64,000 nucleotides of DNA from Entonaema liquescens. Lineage: Eukaryota; Ascomycota; Sordariomycetes; Xylariales; Xylariaceae. The DNA is taken from the NCBI GenBank assembly GCA_902805475.1, contig CADCSX010000005.1, positions 2,119,501 through 2,183,500 of the forward strand. The letters run 5' to 3'. Position numbers and translations under genes: made by a program. Of this stretch, positions 1 through 12,014 are shown one piece after another (the stretch's first letter is position 1; each line of letters starts with the position of its first letter). A model generated the notes under the pieces. That model saw only the letters and a list, made by a program, of their open reading frames with translations, did not search any database and was not told the DNA's origin.

Positions 1-3000
1 TATTTTTTATTATTTTAATTAAAAAAATAATTATTTATTTTTTTTATAACGTATTTTAATATTAATATTTTATAAATATATATTTTATTATAAAACATTA
101 CTTTAATATTAAATAAAATAAAATTTAATATTATTATAATTAAATATTAATAATATTTTTTAATATTAAAATAAAAAAATAAAATTAAAAAAAAAATAAT
201 ATAAAAATACTTTAATTATTTTTTAATAAATTTTTATTATATTAAAAAATTTTAAGTTATAATTTTTAAAGTAAATAATAGTTTATTATTATAATATATT
301 AAATATATTAAATTATATTTTAATTTTAATACGCTTTTTTTATATTATTTATATAATTTAAAAATTTAATAAATAAATTTTAAATATTAATTAAAATATA
401 TAAAATTATAAAAAATATATAATAATTTTTTATTAATAAATATAATAATAATAATAATAATAACTATATTAATTATATTAATCGAAAATATTATTATAAT
501 AATAAAAAAAATAAATATAATTTTAAATAAATAAAAAAATAAAAATATTATTATTAAATTTATAAAAAAAAAAATATTAATTAATAAAACATTTAAAATA
601 TAAATGTAAAAAAGTTAAAAAAGTATAAAAAGTTAAATAAGAGTTTTTTAAAAAAAATTACGTAATTTTTTTTATAAATTTTAAAAAGATTAATAATTTT
701 AATTTAAAATTTAATTAAAATAAAAATATTATTAATTTATTTTTAAATTTGAATAATAAAAATAATTTATTTTTAATAATAATATTTTTATTTAATTAAA
801 TATTTTAATATTATATTATTATTTTAAATTTATTTAAAAATAAAAAATTTAATATTATTTTTATTTTAAATTAATATATAAAAAGTATTTTTTAAAATAT
901 TATATTTAATATAAGTATAATATATATATTTATAATTGAAAAAGATTAATATTTTATTTTTATTAAAAAATATTTAAATTAATAATTAAAAATAAATAAA
1001 TTTTACATAAAAAAATAAATATTAAATTTAATAATAAATAATTAATTAAATTTTTAAAAATAATTATAATTAATATTTTATTTAATAAAGTAGATTTTTA
1101 CGTTATAAAATTAAATATTTTATTTTTATTTTTTTTAAAAAATAATAATTAATATTATTAAAAAATAGGGATATTTATAATTTTATTTTATAAAAAATAA
1201 ATTAAAACATTTTTATATTTATTTTAATTATTTATTAATTAATAAATTTTATAATTTATTAAATGAATTAAGATATGATATTAATATTAATAATTTTAAA
1301 GAAATTAATAAATTTTATTATTATTATTAAATTAAAAGTAAAATTTTATAAAAATTTAAATTTAATTTAAAAAATGTTAATATAAATTTTAATTATAAAA
1401 TAATTATTAATATTATATATTTTAATAAACGATTAATTTTATATATAATTAATATAATTATTAATTTTTAAATAATATATTTTATAAAAAATTTATTAAT
1501 TAAAAAAATATAGAAAATATTAAAATAATATTAAATTAATATTTATTTTAAATTTTTAAATATTATTATATATAATATTAAAATTAATTTTAATAATATT
1601 AAATTTAAAAATAAAACTTATATAATTAAAATTATTTATTATTAAGTATTAATTAAAATATATTAATTAATTAATAAAATTAAAAAATATTATAATTCCA
1701 TTTATTAAATATATAAAATTATAATAATTAAATTTTAAAATTTTATTTTAAATATATTATAATTTTAAATAATTATTAAAATAATAAATAATATTATTAA
1801 TTTAAATAATTTTATTTTAACTTTTTTAATTTTTAACATTTATTTAAAAATTAATATAAATTTATTATTTATTTTTTTATAAATATAAAAAATATAAATA
1901 ATTTAAAAAATAATAATAAAAATTAAAAAAATTAAATTATAACATTTAATTTATAATATTTTAAATATTTATAATAATTTTAATATTAAAAAAACTTTTT
2001 TAATATTTTTTTTTATTAATAATAAAATATTTATTTATTAAAAGAAAAATAAATAAAAAAAACTATATAAAATTATTTTAATTATTAATAAAAACATCAT
2101 TATTACTTTAAACGTATTTAATGGTATATTTACATTTTAAAATTCTTATATTAAATTTTATATTTAATTTAAAAAAAATTAATATTAATTAAAAAATTTA
2201 AAATTAAATTATTTAAATTTACTTTTAATTTTAATAATTATTAAATTATTTTCGAAAAAAATTTTATATTTATTAATAATTTTTTTTATATTATTACATT
2301 ATTTATTATTATTAAAGAATAAAATAATTTTACTTTAATAATATAATTTTAGAAAAATAAAAAAATAATTATATTAAGAAAATTATATAAGATTTTAAAT
2401 ATAAAAAAATTAAATACCTTATTTAAAAAAAATATTTTAAAATTAATAATATATAACTTAAAAATGTATAAAAATGTAATAATTTTTAAATTATAAATAA
2501 TTTATAAAATTAAAAGTAAAAATACCCCCGTTTTTTATAAAAAGTTATAATTAATAATTTAAAATTATAATAATTTTAATAAAAAACTAATTATAATTTA
2601 CATACTTATTATTTAAAAAATTAATTAATAATTTATTTTAACCCTAACTTTTATATTTTATTAAAAAAAGATAAAAATTATAATAAAAAATATTATTATA
2701 ATTTATATTTAATTTAAAATATTTATATTAAAGATAATTTATATATAAATATTAATTAAATTAAAATATAAATATCTTAAAAAAATATTATTATATATTA
2801 ATAAATTATTATATAATTTTATTAAATTTAATATATATTAATTTAAAATTTATTTAAAATATAATTAAAAAAAATTATATATAAAACCATTAATATTTAA
2901 CTTTTATTTAATAATAATAATTACAAATTTATTTAAAATTATTAATTTTTAAATAAATAATATTTTTAATATTAATATTATAAAATTCTTTATTATAAAA

Positions 3001-6000
3001 AATAAAATATTAATTAAAATAAAAATTAAAGTATATTTTTAAAAGATATTAAATAAAAAAATTAAAGATTTTAATAATTTATATATTATAATTTATAAAA
3101 AAATTTATAAGGTTTTTATTATATAAAAAAGTTAAATTAAAAAATTTAAATTATTAAATTTAAAATTTCTAAATATAATTAAATAATTTATGAAATAAAA
3201 AACTTAAAAAATATATATTTTATTAATTTATTAATTTAAGGTTATATTTAATTATATAATAATAATATAATATATAAAATTAAGATTAAAAAAAATTAAA
3301 ATTTTTAATATTAAGATTTAATAGTAAATAAATAATTAAAAATAAAGATTTTATTATATTAATTTAAACTTTTAAAATTTATGCTTATATATTTTTATTA
3401 ATAGATTATTTATAAATAATAAAAATTTAAATTTATAAATTAATTATATTATTATTTTAAATAATAAAAAACTTATTTTTTAAAATAATAAAATTTAAAT
3501 TATAAGTAATATTATTTATTAATTATTTATTAAATATAAATAAATTATTTATAATATATTTATTAATAAAATTTATAAAATGGTTTAAAAATTTAATATA
3601 AAATATGTAATTTATTATACAATTAATATTATTTTAAAACGTTTATTATTTTTTTACGTTTTATTAATCTTATATATTAATTCTTTTTTTTTATATTAAT
3701 ATTTAATATAAATAAATAATATAAATAAAAAAAAGTTAATAATTAATTTAATAATATTAAAGTAATTATATAAAAATTAAAAAATAAATAATATTTAATA
3801 AATATATAATATTTATAATTTTATAAATGTAATAATTAAAGTATCCTTTAATAAAATAATAAAAATATTAATAAAAAATAATTAAATTAATTTATAATTA
3901 AAAAAATAAATAAAATATAAAATAAATATTAAATTTATAATTAATTAATTATAAAAAAAAAATAAAGTAAATAATAGTTAAATAATAATTATATATATTA
4001 TTATATAATATATACTTAATATAAAAAAGTATTTATATACTTTAAATTATATAAAAAACGCATTTTTTCTATTTTTTAATAATAAATAATTTTTTTTTAA
4101 ATATTATTAATATATTAATTTTAATTTATTTATTTATTTATTATTATTTTATTATTATTTCTTTTATATATATATTTATTAATATTTATAATAATTTTAA
4201 ATTATTTAAAATATAATATATAAAAATATTAATATTATATATATTTTTTTATATAATAATTTATTATTTTATTTAATTAAAACTTATTTTTTAATATATT
4301 TAAAAATAATTAATTAAATATATAATATTAAATAACAATTATAATAAACATTTTAATAATTTATTTATATAATAATTTACAATATTAACATTAAAAATAT
4401 TTTTAATAATATTTTATATTATTTTAATTATTAATTAATTAAATAAATTTACGTTAAAAAATAAAATTATTTATTAATATAATATTTAATAAAAATAAAA
4501 TTAATTAAAATTTTTAATAATAATTAAATTATAAAATAATTTAATAAAAAATTATAATAAAAAATTTAATAATTACTTTATTATTAACAATTTTTAAAAT
4601 TTATATTAATTTATAATTAATTTTTAACGTTAATATTTTTTATTAAATAATTATATATTAATATAAATATTAAAATAAATAATATTTTTTAAAATAAATT
4701 ATTAAACGTTTTTTGTATTATTTTATTATTTATTAATATTTTTATTAATTTTTTATAATTATTATAATAAAATATTTTATAATTTATATATATTGTTAAA
4801 AATATTAAATACATATTATTATCGTAAAATATAATTTAAATAATAACGCCATTATTTATAAATTTAATAAAAACGTTTTTTTATTTAAATTAATTTATTT
4901 TATTTTTATTATATTTAATATTTTTAATATTAATAAATTTATTAACAATATTTTTTTTTATATAAATAATTTTTATAATAATTATATATTATATTCGTAA
5001 ATAATTTAATAAATTAATAATAATAAATAAATTATTTAAAAAAACGTAATAATAAAATTTTAACAATAATTAAAATAAATTTATAAATAAAAATATAATT
5101 ATAATTTACGTAAATATTAATTTTAAATATTATTTTAATGGAAATTTATATTCGAATATAATTTTAATTTAATTATAAAAATATTAATATAAAAAATAAT
5201 TTAATTAAATTAAAATTTATATTTTAAATTTAAAATTTATTAATTTATTAAATATTTTAAAAATTATAATATTATAGTTTTCGGATTTTATTATAATTTT
5301 ATTTATTAATATTATAAAATTTAATAAATTTTAAATAATTAAATTAATAATTAAAAAAATTATATTTTAAAAAATTAATTTTTTAAATATCGTTTTAATA
5401 ATTATATTATTAAAATTATAAATAATAAAATTTTGAAAAATTAATTTAAATCGAATTTTAAATATAAAACGTTGAATAAATATATAATTTAATAATTAAA
5501 AAAACTAATTTTAATAATTTTTTCGTTATTAATTAAAATGTATATTTATATAAATTAAATACGTGAAAAAAATATATATATTAATAATGTTAATTTTAAA
5601 ATTATATTTAAAATTTAAATAAAATTTTAAATTATTTTTAATTGTTTTTTATTTTTTTTAAATTATTTATTAATTTATTTAATTTATTTTTTAATTAAAA
5701 ATAACGGTATAAATAATATAAATAAATTTATTATAATACAAGGGATATAATTCGTTAATTTATATTAAAAATTTTATATAAATTTTTAAAACGTTAATAT
5801 TGTTTTTTTACCGGGTAAAAAATTAATAAAATAAATTTAATTTTTATTTTTATTATAATAATAAATTTTATACGAATATTAATTTTTATTAATTTAAATA
5901 AAATTATTATTAATTTATTTATATTATTTTTAAAAATAAAATTTTAATAAATTATTAACGTTAAATTAATTTTTAACGTTAATAAATTAATTAAAAAAAA

Positions 6001-6340
6001 TTTCGATAATTTAAAATTTAATTAATTTAATTATTTTATTAATAATAATTATATTAAAATTAAAATTATAATTAAAATTATTATTAATATCGTTAAAATT
6101 ATTAATTACGATATTATTAAATAAATTTAAAATAACGATATATTAATTATAAATTTTATATAAAGTAATTTTTTATATTTATTAATAAATTAAATATTAT
6201 TTTAAAAAATTTTTTTTTAAAAATAAACATTAAAAATATTTTAAAATTAAAAAATTAATTAAATTTATTAATTTATTTATTAAATTTAATGTAAATATTT
6301 ATATTAATTAAAAATTTTATAATTACGTGGTAAGTCCCAT
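1..6340. repeat. AT-rich block, RIP-degraded repeat DNA
   Basis: The block is almost entirely A and T on both strands, with only scattered G and C, and contains no open reading frame worth reporting. The change to ordinary composition near 6320-6345 is abrupt. This is the known outcome of repeat-induced point mutation (C to T, mainly at CpA) acting on transposons in Pezizomycotina, so the block is most likely a dead transposon cluster. It could be subtelomeric or pericentromeric, but no telomere array is present. The residual C bases in the right part (about 4.4-6.3 kb) are mostly in CpG, unlike the left part. I could not recognise the parent element. Confidence 0.85.
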
Positions 6341-7037
6341 ATAAAATTACGTGTAATTGATAATAAAGTATATATATGGGTTGTGTTTGCTAGTATTAGC
6401 TTTAGATTGAATGGAGATAGGTCATGTGGACAATTTTTAGGACCCTGGTCCAGCGGTCAATGGGATACCCCGCTACTTTAATCTCTTAGTGCCCTCAGCC
6501 CTGTCCTTGGTACCAGAATGCTGCCAAAGTAAAAAAGCCCAACAGAGAAACTATTTCACAAAGAATTCCTCTAGGACATGAAATCTTTCAATAAATCTTA
6601 ACATAGAGTTCATTCTAAGCATAATTTTCATGGCTTATTTAAAAGTATAACAGACCTTTCACAAATTTCGAACCTTTTTTGGACGCCGTTCCACCTACAT
6701 ACCCATTATCGATACGCTAAGCATACCTAACCACTACTAGGTTAAAGCGTAGTATCGTCGGCTCAGTTACCAGCTACGTATTTCTTAGGTAAGGCTCTTA
6801 AGCATCTTTGGCATGTGATACATTTTAGCTTATTACAGCTCATCTCATCTATCTCATACCTTCAGCTGCCCATCTTCAAAAATAACAGTATTCATCAAGC
6901 TGAACATAGTAGTACTCTCGTATCTTTACGATAAATAATGCTAAAGCACCGTATAAACCCTTGTAGCCACACTGGCTGAGGTTGAAGCATTTCCGAACCT
7001 CCCTAGGTCTTCGCCTTACGTCATCGTGAAGCCCAGC
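6341..7037. other. Intergenic, border of the AT-rich block
   Basis: Ordinary composition resumes here. No conserved protein segment was recognised on either strand. The DNA may still belong to decayed repeat, because it lies between the RIP block and a MITE-like element. Confidence 0.5.
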
Positions 7038-7312
7038 CAGGCCCTGGCCAAAATAAATGTGCCACACCTAGAAACCTCACCAAAACACCTTGACTTCACT
7101 CTTTATTTTAAGCACAACGCAACTGCAGAAGAAAGAAAATAATGTGCTTTCGATATTATAAAATATACAAAATACTATCTTATAAGTTTTAAAAAATCAT
7201 TTATTTATAATATCACCTTAAAATTATTGCTTTTAGTTGCTTTTAGCACTTACACCACATTCTCCACTGTTGGAGTGGAGGGTTGTGGCACATTTATTTT
7301 GGCCAGGGCCTG
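7038..7312. mobile_element. MITE-like element with 29-bp terminal inverted repeats
   Basis: The bases at 7038-7066 and 7284-7312 are perfect reverse complements over 29 bp; the left arm begins CAGGCCCTGGCC. The five bases just outside each arm are identical (CCAGC at 7033-7037 and at 7313-7317), as expected of a target-site duplication. The 217-bp interior has no coding capacity that I recognise. Structure and size fit a non-autonomous DNA transposon. I cannot assign a superfamily: a 5-bp duplication does not fit the common fungal Tc1/mariner (TA) or hAT (8 bp) types unless part has decayed. It ends 67 bp before the start codon of the next gene. Confidence 0.7.
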
Positions 7313-7379
7313 CCAGCATAACATTAACGAATGGGTTATTTCAGCAAATATCACAGTAGTATCGCGTTCTAAATTCAAA

Positions 7380-8855
7380 ATGGATGATGATAGTTCGGAT
7401 GTCTTCGTCAATCGCGACGAACCTATTCCAACTATCGTCTTGGAAAGTTCTTCACCACCCAGACCACGTACGCCTTCACCATCAGGAGATCACTCTGATG
7501 GTGAGACTGCATCCAGGCGTAAAGGTCTTCGCGGCCGTTTCTCGGCTTTCAAGGAGAAAACCAAGATCCAGGACCAGTTAGTCGAGAGGTTGCTATCTCA
7601 GGTGGTGCCGCTTGACAACACCGAGATTCCCCAGGATGATGCTACTCAGGAGCCTAGCAGTCCGGGCGCGGACCGTCCCAATTTTAACCTGACTACCATG
7701 TCCAACAACTTCCGCCGCTTCAATGCTCGCATCGGTGTTGTCTTTGTCTTCCAAGCCCGCGTGATCCGCTTACTGTCCTGGAGGCAACCCACGCACACCA
7801 TCTCGTTTCTCGCCATATTTACATTTCTCTGCTTGGACCCTTATCTCCTACCGATTTTACCCTTAACAGCCCTCCTCATCTGTGTCCTGGTACCGAGTTT
7901 CGTAGCCCGCCATCCCGCCGCCGAATTCAGTTTGTCGAGTGAGCAGGCGATAGGATATTCGCCACACGGGCCTCCGATAGCCCCGGCCGTCACGGTAAAG
8001 CCTGTCAAGGAGCTGAGTAGGGATTTCTTCCGCAATATGAGGGACCTGCAAAATAGTATGGAGGACTTCAGCCAGCTCCACGACAACATCATAAAGCTAG
8101 TAGTGCCGCGGACGAACTTCAGCGACGAAGCTTTGAGTAGCGCCTTGTTTGTATCCCTATTTGTCATCTGCATATTCATGAGCATCGCGTCGAATATACT
8201 GCCGTGGCGGTTCATATTCTTATCCATCGGTTGGGTAGTCACATGTTCTGGCCATCCCGCTATCCAGCGACAGCTCCAGACGGCGCACGAGAAGCACATA
8301 CATCCGCAGGAGGAAAAAGCTAGGGGCTGGATAGAGCAATGGGTCGAACGTGATGTCATACTCGACAGCGCGCCGGAGGTCAGGGAAGTGGAAATATTCG
8401 AGCTGCAGCGGCTCTCCAACGCAGGAGAATGGGAACCGTGGTTATTCAGCGCGGCACCGTACGACCCGTTGTCGCCACGGCGCATCGCCGGAGACAGGCC
8501 GGTTGGCACGCGATTCTTCGAAGACGTGCTACCCCCTAAGGGGTGGGAATGGAGCGAGAAGAAATGGGCGCTAGACCTCTGGAGCCGCGAGTGGGTAGAG
8601 GAGCGCATCATTACGGGCGTCGAAGTCGAGACCGAGGGCGAGAGATGGGTCTACGATATATACGACGAACAAGCTGCGGAAAAGGTCGGGGTGATCGAGC
8701 AGCCTACCCCAGTCAAAGGAAAGGAGAAGGCGAAGACCCCGCTCAAGCCCAGCTGGGAGGAAGGGGAGGATAGCGATGGTAGGAGAGGCGAGTGGAGGCG
8801 GAGAAGATGGGTACGGTTAGTAAAGAGGAAAACCCTCACCGAAACGCATACGTGA
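7380..8855 (+). CDS. Pex23/Pex24-family peroxin with dysferlin-like domain
   Basis: This 491-residue protein, with no intron seen, resembles the Pex24p/Pex28-Pex32 family of ER and peroxisomal membrane proteins that regulate peroxisome number and size. A disordered acidic N-terminus (1-60) is followed by hydrophobic segments at about 139-175 and 255-290. A dysferlin-type module lies at about 335-428, with WEPWLFSAAPYDP, GWEW, KKWALDL and SREWVEERI as typical aromatic-rich blocks. The tail is charged. The ATG at 7380 was chosen because it opens the MDDDSSD N-terminus; the frame is open further upstream but that stretch enters the MITE-like element and looks non-coding. Family membership is confident, the exact orthologue is not. 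Confidence 0.85.
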   Translation: MDDDSSDVFVNRDEPIPTIVLESSSPPRPRTPSPSGDHSDGETASRRKGLRGRFSAFKEKTKIQDQLVERLLSQVVPLDNTEIPQDDATQEPSSPGADRPNFNLTTMSNNFRRFNARIGVVFVFQARVIRLLSWRQPTHTISFLAIFTFLCLDPYLLPILPLTALLICVLVPSFVARHPAAEFSLSSEQAIGYSPHGPPIAPAVTVKPVKELSRDFFRNMRDLQNSMEDFSQLHDNIIKLVVPRTNFSDEALSSALFVSLFVICIFMSIASNILPWRFIFLSIGWVVTCSGHPAIQRQLQTAHEKHIHPQEEKARGWIEQWVERDVILDSAPEVREVEIFELQRLSNAGEWEPWLFSAAPYDPLSPRRIAGDRPVGTRFFEDVLPPKGWEWSEKKWALDLWSREWVEERIITGVEVETEGERWVYDIYDEQAAEKVGVIEQPTPVKGKEKAKTPLKPSWEEGEDSDGRRGEWRRRRWVRLVKRKTLTETHT

Positions 8856-9260
8856 TTGCTTTATTATATCAAGACGTTTGAATAGAAATTAACTTGACAA
8901 TTGTATTCTGGTGTTGAAGTCAGTATATTAATGTATTAAAGGGGCTATGTTTATCTAAATATCAGAAAGTGATGGTTAATATTCTATATTAGAACAGGTA
9001 TAGTTTTTTTTTTCTACGACTGGTATTATTACACTAACTAGGCAACTCTAAATAGAACATTTAGAATTACAAGGCATCTACTCACTTACTAGGTAGGTAG
9101 GTATGTAGGTAGTTACGAATTACGCTGTATCGAGATCGAATGAGAAGCGCATTATCTCCTCGGGCTTCTCTCAAGATTCCAGAAAAGCCACGACCAACTA
9201 GATCGACGGCTTAAAAGAAACCTATTTATCCACTTACACTTTTTTTTTTTTTTTTCGAAC
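8856..9260. other. Intergenic, convergent gene ends
   Basis: This is the 3' flank of two convergent genes. It contains a TAGGTAGGTAGGTATGTAGG run near 9090-9112 and a T-tract at 9240-9255. No gene was seen. Confidence 0.5.
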
Positions 9261-9950
9261 TTACCACCCGTCGAAATCATCATCGCTCTCATAGGCGCCC
9301 TGAGGAACAGCATGCGGCGCGCCATGAAGCAGGTTGGACTGGTCCATGAGATAGTGCCAATCATTGCTCAACCAGCGGACGAGGCCGCGCTCCTCCAAGT
9401 TCGCCATGTGTCTCGCCCGGAGGGGAACACCGTTCTGCACGAGGAAGCGCGGGATCCGCAAGTCGCCCGCGAGCCGGCACGCCCAGGTCATATAGCGGTT
9501 GCCCATGACGTTGATGGGCGGCACGACGTTCATGTCGAGCATGAGGCGCAGGGCGTCGATGTTGCTGGCGCCGATGGCGTACGCGGCCGCGCACCGCAGG
9601 TCCGCGACGCGCGAGCCGATCAGCGCGGACGGGTACACGGTGTAGTAGCGCTGGACGATGCGGTGCGTGACGTGCTCGGGCTGCCAGGTGCGCAGGCACC
9701 AGTACAGGATCGGCTCGTAGCCCGGGGGCCAGGTGCGGACGGCGGGGGCTCCGATGGCGGGCCGGGCTAGGTTGTTGTATAGGATTTGCGCGTCGCGGAT
9801 GATGCTCATAGTGAACGGGTCCTCGAAATTCCATAGATGGCGACAGGTTCGCGCGAAGTTGAAGTAATCTCGCGGGTCGAGGATGTTTTCGATGATCGTG
9901 TAGAAGATTTCCAGGGGGACCCTGAAGAGAAGGGGGTTGTTTTGTGACAT
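9261..9950 (-). CDS. F-box domain protein
   Basis: This 229-residue protein starts MSQNNPLLFRVPLEIFYTII. An F-box-like motif lies at residues 7-45 (LPxEI-type start, DPRDYFNFARTCRHLW end), the part that would bind Skp1 in an SCF ubiquitin ligase. The rest has weak ankyrin-like helical pairs (for example AAAYAIGASNIDALRLMLD) and an acidic end (YESDDDFDGW). Fungal F-box proteins with ankyrin-like tails are numerous and mostly uncharacterised, so the target is unknown. The frame stays open upstream to 10241, but the ATG at 9950 fits the domain start. The coding part is notably GC-rich. Confidence 0.7.
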   Translation of the reverse strand: MSQNNPLLFRVPLEIFYTIIENILDPRDYFNFARTCRHLWNFEDPFTMSIIRDAQILYNNLARPAIGAPAVRTWPPGYEPILYWCLRTWQPEHVTHRIVQRYYTVYPSALIGSRVADLRCAAAYAIGASNIDALRLMLDMNVVPPINVMGNRYMTWACRLAGDLRIPRFLVQNGVPLRARHMANLEERGLVRWLSNDWHYLMDQSNLLHGAPHAVPQGAYESDDDFDGW

Positions 9951-10838
9951 GGCTGCTAGATTTTCTTTGATTAGTTGATAGTGGCGTACCTGGTATTTCT
10001 TTGTTTTATTGTTTCCGATATCAAGAGGACAATGGATGTTCGTCAATTCGTCTGCTAAGAGGAATGAGAGGCGTAGATAGTTAAGTATAGTCTTGCCGCG
10101 TTCCATTGTTCTGGTATAGTAGTCTTGTCTGGCAACAATGCAACATGGGTATAGACATATTGTTGCTGACAAAACTATTGTAATGGTGGCGTCGCTATAC
10201 ACCTCTTTTGCCGGGAGGATAGTAGAAGATAAGAGTATCATAACGTAGTAAAAACAAAACAGTCATCACCGTGTATAGGTGCTGAGTACCGATGTGTCTA
10301 TATCCTGATTATTTCGTTGAAAGGGGCCGTAGTAGATAGCTTGGTAGAACTTGAGCTACTATGTTATAATATAGTTTTACGTTGAGGATAGTAGGGAGGT
10401 CTAACCACTTATAAGATCTCATAGGCTGCGATACTACTTCGATTTCCCAGGTAAACATATTCTTTCTAGCGGCTCATATGGAATTATACAACAATATTCC
10501 GTTATTTACACTTGTGCATCGAAGTCGGAGTCCGGGTTATGCTTAGATTATTTTCATTTGCGTTACATTCGATAGCCTTGGGAATTCGTCCAAGCCCTTC
10601 CGACTCCTAGGGCTAATAAGAACCATAGAATAGAACCGAGATAATGTGAACACACTGCCATATTTCTCCTATCTTTGTCAAATAGGAGATAAGGGTATCC
10701 TAAATCGCACCGAGCTCGTTCCCGCTAACCCTCCTTCCCTATTAGATGGGCATGAATCATGACTCCTCTATGCGACTCTCCCCAGTATAGCTTCAATAGA
10801 CGTTCATTCGTTCATCTTTTCGTTAGGATGCGGTATCC
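9951..10838. other. Intergenic
   Basis: This is the 5' side of the F-box gene and the 3' side of the GGPP synthase gene. No further conserved coding segment was recognised. Confidence 0.45.
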
Positions 10839-12014
10839 TCAGACGACTAGCTTATCTAGAATCTTGTGAATACCCGCGCTCTTTCCCTTACCAGCGTCAA
10901 GCTCATCTGCCATTTTCCTCGCCCTATTGACCAGAATGGTTATTACCTTTTGTGTATACTCAAAGGTTCCCGTGCTCTCCATATACTTCACAGCGTACCG
11001 CTTAACTTCTTCGTCTGTTGTCCTTTGTTTAAGGATGTTGAGGAGCTGAAGGTTTGATGGGTTTGTACGTATGCTGTGGATGATGAGAAACGAGAATTTC
11101 CCCTCGGTTAGATCTTCACAGAGCCCCTTGTTTTGGCCATACTCAGGGCTTGACAAGTTCCTGTAGTCATCTTGGATCTGGAAGATAATCCCGAGAATAT
11201 TGACTAAGGGTACGCAGTCGATGAGAGCGCCCGATTCGGCTTGCATAAGCTTGATAGCCAAACGGAAGAGTCCCCCAGTTTTGTTCCCGACCATTTCGAG
11301 ATATTCTTCCTCGGTGGGACAGGTAAGGGTGTCACGCCAGAAGAGGTCTAACCCTTGACCACGATGAAGGTTCAGCAATTCTTCTGTATATACATTGATT
11401 GCTTTCGGGTTCTTCAGTTTCTGTAGTTCCTGTAAGGCGCAGAAGTAGACATAGTTGGCTGAGTTTATAGTTTGGGCGGTGCCGAAGATGCTGTGAGCAA
11501 CGGGAAGACCTCTCCGTAGTAGCGAACTGTCCTCAACGTCATCGACGAGTAGTGATGCAGTATGCAGCATGCCAACGACTTTTGTAATTACATCGAGGCT
11601 CTCTTGGGGTACCTCTAGCAAAGCATTGAAAGAATTAACCATGAGCGTACGAAAGTCCTTTCCAGGATGAGCGAACAGATAGTCGAAAGGGCCCATAAGT
11701 ACTCTTTCCTTTTGATCTGTCCAAGTTTTTCGCGAAGTGTAGTTCAGATCTTCTGTCTCATAGCGTGCAGGGTCCTGGGGACCGGTAGCATGCATACCTG
11801 TAATAGGAACAGCGAAATTGGAAAAGCCTCTTTGATGACGACTATTATTCTGACCTAACCAGTCTGACTCCGGAACGGGACGTAGAACAGATTTGACTGG
11901 AGGAAGAGGAGTAATGTAGCCGGTAGAAGAAGTCCTAGGAGGGATAGCATTGGGTGATTGCAACGACACAGAACTGTTAGAAACAGGACTGGTACTATTG
12001 GTATTGGGAACCAT
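10839..12014 (-). CDS. Geranylgeranyl diphosphate synthase
   Basis: This 391-residue, intronless trans-prenyltransferase makes GGPP from FPP and IPP for protein prenylation, carotenoids and diterpenes. The first aspartate-rich motif is DDVED at 158-162, followed by LRRG at 166-169, and the second is DDYRN at 282-286. The GQGLDLFWRD (219-228) and NKTGGLFRLAIKLMQ blocks are typical of fungal GGPPS. The sequence resembles the al-3 type used in primary and carotenoid metabolism (FGTAQTINSANYVYFCALQE region), and no terpene cyclase lies beside it, so a housekeeping role is likelier than a cluster role. The first 90 residues are low in conservation and rich in Ser, Pro and Asn. The paxG-type peroxisomal C-terminal tripeptide is absent (ends KLVV). 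Confidence 0.93.
   Translation of the reverse strand: MVPNTNSTSPVSNSSVSLQSPNAIPPRTSSTGYITPLPPVKSVLRPVPESDWLGQNNSRHQRGFSNFAVPITGMHATGPQDPARYETEDLNYTSRKTWTDQKERVLMGPFDYLFAHPGKDFRTLMVNSFNALLEVPQESLDVITKVVGMLHTASLLVDDVEDSSLLRRGLPVAHSIFGTAQTINSANYVYFCALQELQKLKNPKAINVYTEELLNLHRGQGLDLFWRDTLTCPTEEEYLEMVGNKTGGLFRLAIKLMQAESGALIDCVPLVNILGIIFQIQDDYRNLSSPEYGQNKGLCEDLTEGKFSFLIIHSIRTNPSNLQLLNILKQRTTDEEVKRYAVKYMESTGTFEYTQKVITILVNRARKMADELDAGKGKSAGIHKILDKLVV

Noticed and set aside
2637..2650. ACCCTAAC in the AT block, resembling the CCCTAA telomere repeat
   Set aside because: It is a single unit with no array around it, so it is not evidence of a telomere.
9312..9770. 152-codon frame on the plus strand
   Set aside because: It is antisense to the GC-rich F-box gene and has low-complexity, shadow-like composition.
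10839..12014. GGPP synthase as part of a diterpene cluster
   Set aside because: It resembles the housekeeping al-3 type and no terpene cyclase or P450 lies nearby.
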